The notes under the pieces are model-generated. The model was not told where the DNA came from and did no database searches. It saw only the letters and a program-made list of their open reading frames with translations. From positions 1 through 64,000 of the forward strand of contig NZ_PZPL01000001.1 of assembly GCF_003044275.1 (NCBI RefSeq): a DNA stretch of 64,000 bases, written 5' to 3'. This document shows, piece after piece, positions 1-10,702 of this stretch. Within the stretch, counting starts at the first letter, position 1. Each line of letters opens with the position of its first letter. The position numbers and the translations under genes are program-made. The stretch comes from Rathayibacter caricis DSM 15933. Its GTDB lineage: Bacteria; Actinomycetota; Actinomycetes; Actinomycetales; Microbacteriaceae.

Positions 1-540
1 TCGACGACGTCGCGACGATGAACGGGCCGAAGCGAGCGGATGCGAGCGTGTGCTGGTGCCTGAGCTACCGGCTGCGCTCCTCCACCGAGAACACCTCACT
101 CCGCGGTCCTGCGCGGGGCGAACGGATGCGCGAACTGGTGGCGCAGGATCCCCGCCGGGCGTGCTCGCCTACGACGGCGACGAGGTGGCGGGCTGGGCCG
201 CCGTGCACCGCCACGCCGACACGAGCTACGCGAAGAACCGCAGGATCCCGCACGTCGACGACCTCGATGTGTGGACCGTCTGGTGCATCCGCGTCCGCCG
301 GGCTTCCGCCGCCGCGGCATCTCGCACGCCCTGCTCGCGGGAGCCGTCGACTTCGCTCGGTCTCACGGCGCTCCGGCGATCGAGGGCTACCCGGTCGACA
401 ACCACGGCGCGACGGTCGAGCAGACAATGGCGTACGTCGGGACCCGCGCCCTCTTCGAGCGCGCCGGCTTCTCCTGGGCAGCCGATACCACCTCCGTGCT
501 GAACGGCTTCCGCGGGGTGCTGATGCGCCTGCCGCTCTGA
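1..540 (+). pseudogene. GNAT-family N-acetyltransferase, 5'-partial and frameshifted
   Basis: Three consecutive frames together spell one GNAT acetyltransferase. An N-terminal part carries a CWCLSYR motif, a middle part reads GVLAYDGDEVAGWAAV (about 160-210), and the C-terminal part reads GFRRRGISHALLAGAVDFA (about 300-355), which is the acetyl-CoA-binding R/Q-x-x-G-x-G/A region, followed by ALFERAGF. The frame changes near 153 and near 298. At both places one extra C in a C run would restore a continuous protein, so the break may be a sequence error rather than decay. The N-terminus probably lies to the left of the window. The substrate is unknown. The reading frame ends just before the toxin-antitoxin pair. 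Confidence 0.65.
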
Positions 541-553
541 CATACCACGGCGA

Positions 554-559
554 TATGAT
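554..559 (+). promoter_or_regulatory. -10 hexamer TATGAT, candidate leaderless start for the HTH-MNT gene
   Basis: TATGAT ends six bases before the GTG at 566. There is no Shine-Dalgarno sequence between them, so transcription would begin at or next to the start codon. No convincing -35 element sits at the usual distance. Confidence 0.4.
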
Positions 560-565
560 GCGGTC

Positions 566-1031
566 GTGAACCTCGACCGCCTCCCTCTCGGTGCCGTCCT
601 GCGGCGCGCCCGCGAGGACGTCGCGATGTCCCAGACGGCGCTCGCGGCCGCCGCGGCCTGCGCCAGCCGAACATCGCCGCGATCGAAGCCGGGTCGCGAC
701 GCCCGAGCCCGGAACTGCTCGAGCGAGTCCTCCGGCCGCCCGGCTCCGCCCGTCGATCGTCCTGGAGTACCTCGCCGACGACGTCCGGCAGCTCGCCGCG
801 GACCACGGACTGAGCGACGTCCGGGTGTTCGGATCCGCTGCCCGGGGCTCGGACGACGAGCGGAGCGACATCGACCTGCTCGCCGCGGCGGATCCCTCCA
901 TCGACTTCCTCCGCCTGGCCGCGTTCCGCGGTCGCGCGGAGGAGCTCCTCGGATTCCCGGTGGACGTCGTGATCGACAGCCCTGACGACGACGTCGTGGC
1001 CGCGATCCGCCGCGAGGCGGTGCCGCTGTGA
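566..1031 (+). CDS. HTH-MNT nucleotidyltransferase, antitoxin of a HEPN/MNT pair (two frameshifts in this sequence)
   Basis: The first part is an XRE-type helix-turn-helix (MSQTALA, then RQPNIAAIEAGSRRPSPELLERVL in another frame). The second part is a minimal nucleotidyltransferase with the hallmark GSAARGSDDERSDIDLL, giving the G-S-x-x-x-G and D-x-D active-site residues, and VDVVID near the end. MNT proteins of this type AMPylate and neutralise a HEPN RNase; the HTH would let the antitoxin repress its own operon. The coding sequence changes frame near 660 and near 740. The length (466 bases) is two short of a multiple of three, consistent with two lost bases and an original of about 155 residues. 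The stop overlaps the GTG start of the HEPN gene (GTGA), so the two are translationally coupled. Confidence 0.7.
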
Positions 1032-1438
1032 CCGCGCCGGACGAGGGAGGCACGACGCCGAACCGCTTCACCGGCCGCCCCCGACGTCCCGCCGACGACA
1101 CCGACAAGCGCTCCCGGCTGATCCTCGAGGCGGATCGGCTCCTCTCCCGCCTCGATCGTGCCGCCCGGGACGGCGAGGCCGAGTTCGTCCGCCCGGTGTC
1201 GGACAGCAGGGACATCGGCGCGCTCGCCCTGATCACTCTCGCCGAGTTGGTGCACCGCGACCTGCCGGCCGCCGTCGTCGCACAGCTGCCCAGCGACGCG
1301 GTCGAAGGGCTGCGAGCGACACGGAACATCGCCGCGCACCACTACTCCGCGCTCGACAACGAGCGCCTGTGGGCGACCGTGACCGAGCACGCCCCCGCTC
1401 TGCTCCGCACGATCCGGGCCGCGCTCCTCGACGGCTGA
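1028..1438 (+). CDS. HEPN-domain protein, toxin partner of the MNT antitoxin
   Basis: The 136-residue helical protein contains R99-N-I-A-A-H104, the R-x4-H catalytic motif of HEPN ribonucleases, followed by a tyrosine as in AMPylation-regulated members. It starts with GTG at 1028, overlapping the antitoxin stop by four bases. In known HEPN/MNT systems the HEPN protein cleaves RNA and is silenced when MNT attaches AMP to the tyrosine next to the motif; here that would be H-H-Y (105-106 region). The toxin role is inferred from the family, motif and operon. The order antitoxin-then-toxin matches many such modules. A defence or stress role is likely, but the target is unknown. Confidence 0.75.
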   Translation: MTAPDEGGTTPNRFTGRPRRPADDTDKRSRLILEADRLLSRLDRAARDGEAEFVRPVSDSRDIGALALITLAELVHRDLPAAVVAQLPSDAVEGLRATRNIAAHHYSALDNERLWATVTEHAPALLRTIRAALLDG

Positions 1439-1462
1439 CCACCTCACCCCCGTGCGAACGAG

Positions 1463-4700
<3,238 letters not shown>

Positions 4701-4716
<16 letters not shown>

Positions 4717-5117
4717 AACGTGTCCAATCCTTCGTCGACGGCGCGGACGTCGTCAGGGGTTCCGAATACTTCGAAGCGGTAGAGGTGCGGCACGGCGCAC
4801 TTCCTCGCGATGATGTCGCCGGCGAGGCAGTAGGCCTCGCCGAAGTTCGTGTTGCCGGCGCCGATGACGCCGCGGAGCAGGGAGCGGTTGCGGGGCTGGT
4901 TCAGGAACCGGATGACCTGCTTGGGCACCGCTCCCCCGTCGATCCCGCCGCCGTAGGTCGGCAGGACGAGCACGTACGGCTCGTCGACGTGGAGCGTCTC
5001 GGCCTTCGCGCCGTCGCGGTGCGAGTGCAGCGGGATGCGCTGCGCGGGCCGCCCCAGCTTCTCGATGAAGCGGTGCGTGTTGCCCGAGCTGCTGGAGAAG
5101 TAGACGAGCTCACTCAT
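4701..5117 (-). CDS. nrdI: Flavodoxin-like NrdI, class Ib RNR activase
   Basis: The 138-residue protein has the NrdI signature: [21 protein letters not shown] at the N-terminus forms the FMN phosphate loop, and PTYGGG near residue 55 plus [14 protein letters not shown] near residue 88 complete the flavin site. NrdI supplies superoxide or peroxide for assembly of the dimanganese-tyrosyl radical in NrdF. A strong GGAGGAGGA ribosome binding site lies just upstream of ATG 5117. It sits between nrdH and nrdE, the canonical order. Confidence 0.95.
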
Positions 5118-5284
5118 CGCGTGCTCCTCCTCCGGGTGCCCTGCGGGGCGTCGTGGCGGTCGTTCCGGTGAGGACCCGAGCCTCGCGACTCGGATCCTCC
5201 GCCGGTCCGGGGCAGAACCTGCCCACCCGGACCGGCGGAGCGTGGGGCCGCCGCATCGGGGAGGGACGCGGGCGGCGAGGGGTG

Positions 5285-5509
5285 TCAGGCCCCGAGGGTC
5301 GCGATCTTGTCGGGGCGGAAGCCGCTCCAGTGGTCGTCGTCGGTGATGACGACGGGCGCCTGCAGGTAGCCGAGCGCCTTGACGGCCTCGAGGGCCTTCT
5401 CGTCGACGGAGAGGTCGAACACCTCGTAGTCGATGCCCTTGCTGTCGAGGGCGCGGTAGGTCGCCGTGCACTGAACGCAGGAGGGCTTGGTGTAGACCGT
5501 CACGGCCAT
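5285..5509 (-). CDS. nrdH: Glutaredoxin-like NrdH, electron donor of class Ib RNR
   Basis: The 74-residue protein has a C11-V-Q-C14 redox centre and W61-S-G-F-R-P-D-K-I69, the motif that separates NrdH from true glutaredoxins and gives it thioredoxin-reductase specificity. It is the first gene of nrdHIEF. An AAAGGA Shine-Dalgarno sequence precedes ATG 5509. The gap to nrdI is 167 bases, larger than elsewhere in the operon. Confidence 0.95.
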   Translation of the reverse strand: MAVTVYTKPSCVQCTATYRALDSKGIDYEVFDLSVDEKALEAVKALGYLQAPVVITDDDHWSGFRPDKIATLGA

Positions 5510-5655
5510 GCGTGTCGTCCTTTCCGGGAGGGTGTCCTGGGCCGGCTCCGAAGCGTTCCGTCGGCGTGCCGATCGGGGTGGGAGACGGTCGTGAATGGTA
5601 CGTCTGGGGTGGTGCTGGGCGCCGGAGGGGCGCTCGCCCCGACCTGCTCAGCAAT

Positions 5656-5699
5656 ACTACATATAGGGGGGCGCCCGGCGGGAGCCCACTAGGGCTAGT
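5656..5699 (-). promoter_or_regulatory. Two NrdR-box-like operators upstream of nrdHIEF
   Basis: ACTACATATAGG (5656-5667) and ACTAGGGCTAGT (5688-5699) are both ACTA-N4-TAGT type palindromes; the first has one mismatch in the right arm. Their centres are 32 bp apart, three helical turns, which is the spacing of the tandem NrdR boxes that flank nrd promoters in many bacteria. NrdR with bound dATP would repress the operon here. A weaker third match, ACCATATGTAGG, lies alone at 5891-5902. Confidence 0.7.
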
Positions 5700-5715
5700 A
5701 GTTACATTCGTGTAG

Positions 5716-5835
5716 TTATCCACCGGTTCGTCCCCCGTTCATCCACAGGCCGAGGCCCGCGGATCCGCGTGAGGACGCGGATCGCCCGGAGTTGTCCACC
5801 GCTGTGGAGAGGCTCCCGGCGTTCCCTGTGTACAA
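5716..5835. promoter_or_regulatory. Cluster of DnaA-box-like nonamers in the nrd upstream region
   Basis: TTATCCACC (5716-5724), TCATCCACA (5739-5747), TTGTCCACC (5792-5800) and, on the minus strand, TTGTACACA (5827-5835) each differ by one base from the DnaA box TTATCCACA or TTGTCCACA. They lie directly behind the NrdR boxes, in the only long non-coding stretch of this part of the window (5510-5975). The remainder of that stretch, 5836-5975, shows nothing else recognisable apart from the isolated NrdR-like site at 5891. Confidence 0.45.
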
Positions 5836-5975
5836 CGCTCGTCGGCGTGTCGCTGTTCCCGACATCCGGGGTCGGAGGCAGGGGCCCACCACCATATGTA
5901 GGGGTCGTCGCACGTCCGGGATCATGCTCGAACGGTAGGCCGCACCACCGACACCGGAAGCGCGGCCGAGAGCTC

Positions 5976-7070
5976 TCAGGCCAGGCGCGCCAGGTCCCGC
6001 GCCACTGCCCTCAGGTACGGCAGCGGGTCCGCGATCGCGGCCGCGGCCGACCCCGCGGCCTCGACCAGGGAGCCCGCCGCGGCGAAGCCCGTGGTGGGCG
6101 CCTGGATCGCTCCGGCGACCAGCATCGCCCGCGCACCGGCCTCCTCCGCCAGCCCGAGGAGGTAGGACGGCACCTTCCCCGCCCTCGATTGGGCGTCGAA
6201 GCGCCCCTCCCCCGTGAGCACGACGTCGGCGCCGTCGATCAGCGCGGGGAGTCCGAGCGCCTCGCCCACCGCGGCCGAGCCGGGGGCGAGCCGGGCGCCC
6301 CACGCGAGCAGGCCGAATCCGGTGCCGCCGGCCGCCCCCGTGCCCGCCTCCTCGGGATCGGCGTCGAGGTGCGCGGCCACGTGCCGCAGCCCGTCGTCGA
6401 GCCGCAGCACGTCGTCGCGGGAGGCGCCCTTCTGCGGCCCGAACACGTGCGCGGCTCCGGACTCGCCCAGCAGCGGGTTCGTCACGTCGCTGAGGATCAG
6501 CGCGCCGCCGGCCGGCACCCGCCGCAGCGCGTGCAGATCGACGGCCGCGAGGTCGTGCAGGGCGCCTCCGCCGTCGCCGATCCCGTGCCCGGACACGGTG
6601 AGGAAGCGCGCGCCCAGCTCGCGGAGGGCACCGACTCCGCCGTCGGTGGAGGAGCTGCCGCCGATCGCCAGCAGGAGCGAGTGCGCCCCGGCGTCGAGAG
6701 CGGCCGCGATCACCTGCCCGAACCCCCGGGTGTGCGCGGTGAGGGGGCGGAGCGGGTCGAGCAGGGTGATCCCGCTGGCGGAGGCGAGCTCGACGACCGC
6801 CGCGCCGTCGGGCAGGAGCAGCCACGAGGTCTCGACCGGCCGGTCGTCGGGCCCGGTCACGGTGAGCGTGTGCCGCGCCGCCTCGGGGACCGCGACCTCG
6901 AACGCGTCGACCGTCCCCTCCCCGCCGTCGGCCATCGGAGCGAGCACGACCTCGTCTCCGGGACGCTCCTCGCTCCAGCCCTCGGCGAGCGCCTCCGCGA
7001 CCTCGACGGCCGTCGCGGACCCCTTGAAGGAGTCGGGGGCGATCACGACACGGAGGGCTGCGCTGCTCAT
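5976..7070 (-). CDS. Glycerate kinase (GlxK/GarK family)
   Basis: The 364-residue protein phosphorylates D-glycerate with ATP, feeding glyoxylate or photorespiratory-type products into glycolysis. The family motifs are DSFKGSATAVEVAEAL near residue 12, MADGGEGTVDAFEVA near residue 45, and the glycine-rich LAIGGSSSTDGGVGAL in the middle. The C-terminal half contains DVVLTGEGRFDAQSRAGKVP, the conserved kinase signature. ATG 7070 is preferred; ATG 7079 three codons upstream is also possible, and neither has a good ribosome binding site. It stands alone, convergent to nothing and divergent from the DUF559 gene. Confidence 0.9.
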   Translation of the reverse strand: MSSAALRVVIAPDSFKGSATAVEVAEALAEGWSEERPGDEVVLAPMADGGEGTVDAFEVAVPEAARHTLTVTGPDDRPVETSWLLLPDGAAVVELASASGITLLDPLRPLTAHTRGFGQVIAAALDAGAHSLLLAIGGSSSTDGGVGALRELGARFLTVSGHGIGDGGGALHDLAAVDLHALRRVPAGGALILSDVTNPLLGESGAAHVFGPQKGASRDDVLRLDDGLRHVAAHLDADPEEAGTGAAGGTGFGLLAWGARLAPGSAAVGEALGLPALIDGADVVLTGEGRFDAQSRAGKVPSYLLGLAEEAGARAMLVAGAIQAPTTGFAAAGSLVEAAGSAAAAIADPLPYLRAVARDLARLA

Positions 7071-7214
7071 GCGCCCCATTCTGGCAGCCGCGCTCGGCCC
7101 GCCACTCGGCAGGAAACGGGCTCCGAGCGCCTCGCACAGCCCGGTTCGCGGCCGATCGACGCCGGCCTGTGGAGAACGCGCTCGCCGAAGCCGCACATCG
7201 GGCACGATGACGCG

Positions 7215-8153
7215 ATGCCCCGGCCCGCGCCCCTCCCGCTCGAACTGCGCGGACGCGCCTTCTCGGTGGAGGAGGCGCGGGCCGCCGGCGTGACGGAGGA
7301 CCGGCTCCGCGCGTCCGATCTGGCGATCCCCTTCCGCGGAGTGCGGGCACCGGCCGGAGCCGTGACGAGCGTCCTCGAGCGCGCCACGGCGTACGCGACG
7401 ATCATGCGGCGCTCCGTGTTCTGCGGACTGACCGCCGCTCGGCTCTGGCCGCTGGATCTTCCGAGCGAACCTCCGGACGAACCGCTGCACGTCGCGGTCC
7501 GGTATCCGGCGCGCGCCCCACGGGGGCGCGGGCTCGTGGGCAGCTCGCTCGCGGACCCCGAGCTGAACGCCGTGCGCCGGGGCGGGCTGCTCCTGGCCGA
7601 CGGCGCGAGCGTCTTCTGCCAGCTCGGCGACGTGCTCCGGCTGGAGGATCTGGTCGCGGTCGGGGATGCGCTCGTCCTCTCTCCCGTGAAGCCGCGGACG
7701 GGCGATCCCCGACCGTGGGTGCCCCTACCCGAGCTGCAGCGCCGCGTGGAGCGCCTCGAGGGCCGCGGATCACGCGCCGTTCGTCGCGCGCTCGCCCTCG
7801 TCCGCGAGGGAGCGGAGTCGCGGCGCGAGACCCGACTCCGCCTCGTCCTCGTCCTCGTGACCGCGGGACTCCCCGAGCCCGAACTGCAGGTCGAGCTGTT
7901 CGACGCCCTCGGGAGGATCGGCCGGGTCGATCTGCTCTACCGGAGGTGGCGTGTCGTCGTGGAGTACGAGGGTGATCACCACCGCACGGACCGCGGGCAG
8001 TGGGATCGCGATCTGATCCGCTACGAGAGGCTCGCGGCGGCCGGATGGACGGTGGTGCGCATCGCCTCGGCCTCGTTCGACGCGGACCCGCTCGGCTGCG
8101 CCGCCCGCGTCCGTCGGGCGCTCCTCGCGGGCGGATGGCGTCCCTCGTCGTGA
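7215..8153 (+). CDS. DUF559 endonuclease-like domain protein
   Basis: The protein has 312 residues. The C-terminal 110 residues carry the Vsr/restriction-endonuclease-like DUF559 fold: a conserved glutamate in ESRRETRLR, then VDLLYRRWRVVVEYEGDHH, the D/E-x-x-x-E metal-binding pattern, then RDLIRYERLAAAGW and VVRI. The N-terminal part resembles the winged-helix regions found in AbiEi-like antitoxin proteins (RAFSVEEARAAGVTEDRLRAS). Such proteins are common, often in several copies, in Microbacteriaceae genomes, and their function is not established. ATG 7215 was chosen because the frame upstream lacks protein-like content. A tandem palindromic repeat array follows directly. Confidence 0.75.
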   Translation: MPRPAPLPLELRGRAFSVEEARAAGVTEDRLRASDLAIPFRGVRAPAGAVTSVLERATAYATIMRRSVFCGLTAARLWPLDLPSEPPDEPLHVAVRYPARAPRGRGLVGSSLADPELNAVRRGGLLLADGASVFCQLGDVLRLEDLVAVGDALVLSPVKPRTGDPRPWVPLPELQRRVERLEGRGSRAVRRALALVREGAESRRETRLRLVLVLVTAGLPEPELQVELFDALGRIGRVDLLYRRWRVVVEYEGDHHRTDRGQWDRDLIRYERLAAAGWTVVRIASASFDADPLGCAARVRRALLAGGWRPSS

Positions 8154-8174
8154 CAGCGGCACGGACCCGAGCAG

Positions 8175-8466
8175 CGAGTGGACGCGGACCGGGTGCCCCG
8201 AGCCATGTAGACCCCGACACTCGACAACTCGTGACGATCGGGAGAAACGAGACGACGCGAAACGGGCGCCCTACCCCGCGCAGACCCCGCCGCACGACCA
8301 CTCACGATCGACGGCAGACGCGAGAGGACACGAACCGGGCGCTGCACCCCACGCTGACCCCGATACGCGGCCACTCGCCAGAGGCGCGAACGACGAGTGG
8401 ACGCGAACCGGGCGCTCGAGCGCCCGGAGACCCCGGTACGCGACCGGTCGCGGGGTGCGAGCGCAG
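8175..8466 (+). repeat. Four tandem copies of a 73-bp imperfect palindromic repeat
   Basis: Units begin at 8175, 8248, 8321 and 8394, an exact 73-bp period. Each unit starts with CGAGtGGAcgCGaaCCGGG and ends about 57 bases later with aCCCCgaTACgCGaCcaCTCG, so the two ends are inverted repeats; a less conserved spacer of about 16 bases completes the unit. In the fourth unit 16 of 19 outer stem positions can pair, and its apical part is a perfect 20-bp palindrome (8408-8427). Sequence between units has drifted but the spacing has not. It fills the gap between the DUF559 gene and the end of nnaR. There is no coding signal in it. Confidence 0.85.
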
Positions 8467-8481
8467 TTGGAAAGCGCGCGG

Positions 8482-9627
8482 TCAGAGCGGGGTCGCGAGG
8501 CGGTAGCCGCGCTTGATGACCGTCGCGACGAGGCGCGGCTCCGGGAGCGACTGGCGCAGGCGGCTGATCGCGACGTCGACCGCGTGGTCGTCGAGCGCCT
8601 CGGGGGCGGAGGCGGCGAGCACGCCGCGCGCGACGGTCGCGCCCTCGGCGGCGACCAGGGTGCGGAACAGCGCCAGCGCCACCGGGGTCAGCGGCACCCG
8701 CTCCCCCGCGAGCACGGCGTGGCGGCCGCGGAGCTCGAGGGGTCCGTACGCGGTCTCGATGCGCGGGGCGCTCTGCTCGAGGTGCTCGCAGAGCAGGCGG
8801 ATGAGGGCGCCCATCCGGAACCGGTCGGGGACGATCGGCAGGATCTGCGCCTCGACGAGCGGTGCCGCAGTGACGGGGCCGACCGCCGCGGCGACGACCG
8901 TCTCGCGGAACGCGGCCTGCAGGGCGTCGAGCCGGCCCGCGGCCTCGGCGACCGTGAAGAGGGCCTCGACCGCGGGGGCGCTAGTGAAGGTGACGGCGTC
9001 GATCCCGCCGCAGCAGATCGCCTCGATCAGGCGGAGGACCCGCGCCGAGTCCTCGTGCACGCTCCAGCGGTAGGGGGCGGCGGTGAGGACCGTCGCGCCC
9101 GCGTCGGTCAGGCGCTCGAGCTGGTGCGGATCGGTGAAGCCGTGCAGCTGCACCGCGATCGTGCGGCCGTCCACGCCCTCGCGCAGGGCCAGGTCGACGA
9201 GGGAGGTGGTGGTCTCGCGCTCGCTCATGCCGTGGTCGTCGAGGCCGGCGGCGCGGACGGCTCCGCGGGCCTTCGGACCCCGGACGAGGATCCGCGCGGC
9301 CGAGAGCGCGTCGGTGAGCTCGTCGCCGAGGCCCGCGGCGTCGGCCGCCTCGAGCCAGCGGCGCATGCCGTAGGAGGTCGTCGCGAGCAGCACGTCGGGG
9401 CGCCCGGCGACGATCGCGCGGGTCTCGTCCTCGAGGACGCCCTCGGTGTCGATGCCGCGCATCCGGATGGTGGGCGCGTGGGTGACGTCGGCGCCGCGGC
9501 GCTCGAAGGCGGCGATGAGGTCCTCGGAGCGGCGGTCGGAGGTCACGCCGATGCGGAAGCCGACGAGCTGGTCGGGCCGGAATCCCGGTGAGGAGGCGTC
9601 GGAGTCGGGTGCGTCGGTGGTGCTCAT
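8482..9627 (-). CDS. nnaR: NnaR-type regulator: uroporphyrinogen-III synthase-like domain fused to a winged-helix DNA-binding domain
   Basis: The 381-residue protein has a HemD-like N-terminal domain (about 20-270: GFRIGVTSDRRSEDLIAAFERRG, then DAVTFTSAPAVEALF) and an OmpR-type winged helix at the C-terminus (about 285-381: GERVPLTPVALALFRTLVA, then AVDVAISRLRQSL and VIKRGYRL). In Streptomyces this architecture is NnaR, which cooperates with GlnR to switch on nitrate and nitrite assimilation. It is the third gene of a nirB-cobA-nnaR operon, 19 bases after cobA, with a GAGGGGG ribosome binding site. It could also retain uroporphyrinogen-III synthase activity for siroheme; the sequence does not decide this. 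Confidence 0.85.
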   Translation of the reverse strand: MSTTDAPDSDASSPGFRPDQLVGFRIGVTSDRRSEDLIAAFERRGADVTHAPTIRMRGIDTEGVLEDETRAIVAGRPDVLLATTSYGMRRWLEAADAAGLGDELTDALSAARILVRGPKARGAVRAAGLDDHGMSERETTTSLVDLALREGVDGRTIAVQLHGFTDPHQLERLTDAGATVLTAAPYRWSVHEDSARVLRLIEAICCGGIDAVTFTSAPAVEALFTVAEAAGRLDALQAAFRETVVAAAVGPVTAAPLVEAQILPIVPDRFRMGALIRLLCEHLEQSAPRIETAYGPLELRGRHAVLAGERVPLTPVALALFRTLVAAEGATVARGVLAASAPEALDDHAVDVAISRLRQSLPEPRLVATVIKRGYRLATPL

Positions 9628-9646
9628 CGGCGGCCCCCTCGGGCTC

Positions 9647-10702
9647 TCACGTCGTCAGCGCATCGACCGCGCGGGCGATGCTCTCGGGATCCTGAGAATC
9701 ATCGCACGAGGCCTGGCGCACGACCTCGCCGATGACGATGACCGCGGGAGAGCGCGGGGCGAGGTCGGCCAGCAGCCCCATCACCTCGCCGACGGAGGTG
9801 ATCGTGGTGCGCTGGGCGTGCGACCAGCCGCGCTCGACGATCGCGAGCGGCATCCCGGCGGTCATGCCCGCGCGCTGCAGCCCGGCGACCAGGTGCGGGA
9901 GGGTGTTCACGCCCATGAGGACGACGAGCGCGCCGCCCAGCCCGGCCAGGTGCCCGAGCTCCTCCTCGCTGAAGGGGGCGTGGCCCGAGACCACGGTGAA
10001 CGCGCGGCTGACCTCGCGGTGCGTGACCGGGATGCCCGCGGCGGCCGGTACCGAGATCGCGCTCGTCACTCCGGGCACGACCGTGACGGGCACGCCGGCG
10101 ACGCGGCAGGCGCGCACCTCCTCGGAGCCGCGGCCGAACACGAACGGGTCGCCGCCCTTCAGCCGCACCACGTCCAGGCCGTCGAGCGCGCGGGCGACCA
10201 TCAGCCGCTCGATCTCGTGCTGCGGCACGGCGTGGTGGCCGGGGGTCTTGCCGACGTCGATCAGCTCGGCTCCGGGCGCCCAGTCGGCGAGGCCGTCGTG
10301 CGGGCCGAGGCGGTCGTAGAGCACGACGTCCGCCTCGCGCAGCGCGCGGTGCGCGGCGAGCGTCATCAGATCGGAGTCCCCGGGGCCGCCGCCGACGATG
10401 CTCACGTGCCCGAGGGGCCGGTGGGGCGCGCCGGCCTCGTCGACGGTCCAGATCCCGTGCCGACCGGCCTCGGCGGAGGCGGCGGCGCGCAGCTCGGCGG
10501 CCCCCTCGACCCAGACGAGGAGCGCGGGGCATCCCGCGGCCAGGAGCGACACGGAGGCGAGCCGCACGGGCAGCGCGTCGTCGGCCTCGCGCCGCTCGAC
10601 GACCGCCCCCGCGGCGCGGTAGCGGGCGAGCACGCGGCGGGTCCCGGAGGCGGTGCCCACCACGAGCACGCGCCGGCCGGTCAGATCGAGCGAGAGCTGC
10701 AT
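9647..10702 (-). CDS. cobA: Uroporphyrinogen-III C-methyltransferase (siroheme synthesis)
   Basis: The 351-residue protein methylates uroporphyrinogen III twice with S-adenosylmethionine to give precorrin-2, the siroheme precursor. The methyltransferase domain occupies about 97-330: VSIVGGGPGDSDLMTLAA, VVRLKGGDPFVFGRG and VPGVTSAISVPAAAGIPVTHR are its three classic motifs. The first 95 residues resemble the NAD-binding precorrin-2 dehydrogenase part of CysG (RRVLVVGTASGTRRVLARY) but are short and divergent, so dehydrogenase activity is uncertain. The start overlaps the nirB stop (ATGA), showing tight coupling to the enzyme that uses the cofactor. Confidence 0.92.
   Translation of the reverse strand: MQLSLDLTGRRVLVVGTASGTRRVLARYRAAGAVVERREADDALPVRLASVSLLAAGCPALLVWVEGAAELRAAASAEAGRHGIWTVDEAGAPHRPLGHVSIVGGGPGDSDLMTLAAHRALREADVVLYDRLGPHDGLADWAPGAELIDVGKTPGHHAVPQHEIERLMVARALDGLDVVRLKGGDPFVFGRGSEEVRACRVAGVPVTVVPGVTSAISVPAAAGIPVTHREVSRAFTVVSGHAPFSEEELGHLAGLGGALVVLMGVNTLPHLVAGLQRAGMTAGMPLAIVERGWSHAQRTTITSVGEVMGLLADLAPRSPAVIVIGEVVRQASCDDSQDPESIARAVDALTT

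Noticed and set aside
5891..5902. Third NrdR box
   Set aside because: It has mismatches in both arms and lies about 200 bp from the pair, out of the usual two-site spacing.
5769..7214. Possible long N-terminal extension of the DUF559 protein
   Set aside because: The upstream part is antisense to glycerate kinase and lacks protein-like motifs; ATG 7215 begins the conserved region.
8175..8466. CRISPR array
   Set aside because: The repeated part is longer and more degenerate than CRISPR repeats, the spacers are about 16 bp, and no cas gene is present.
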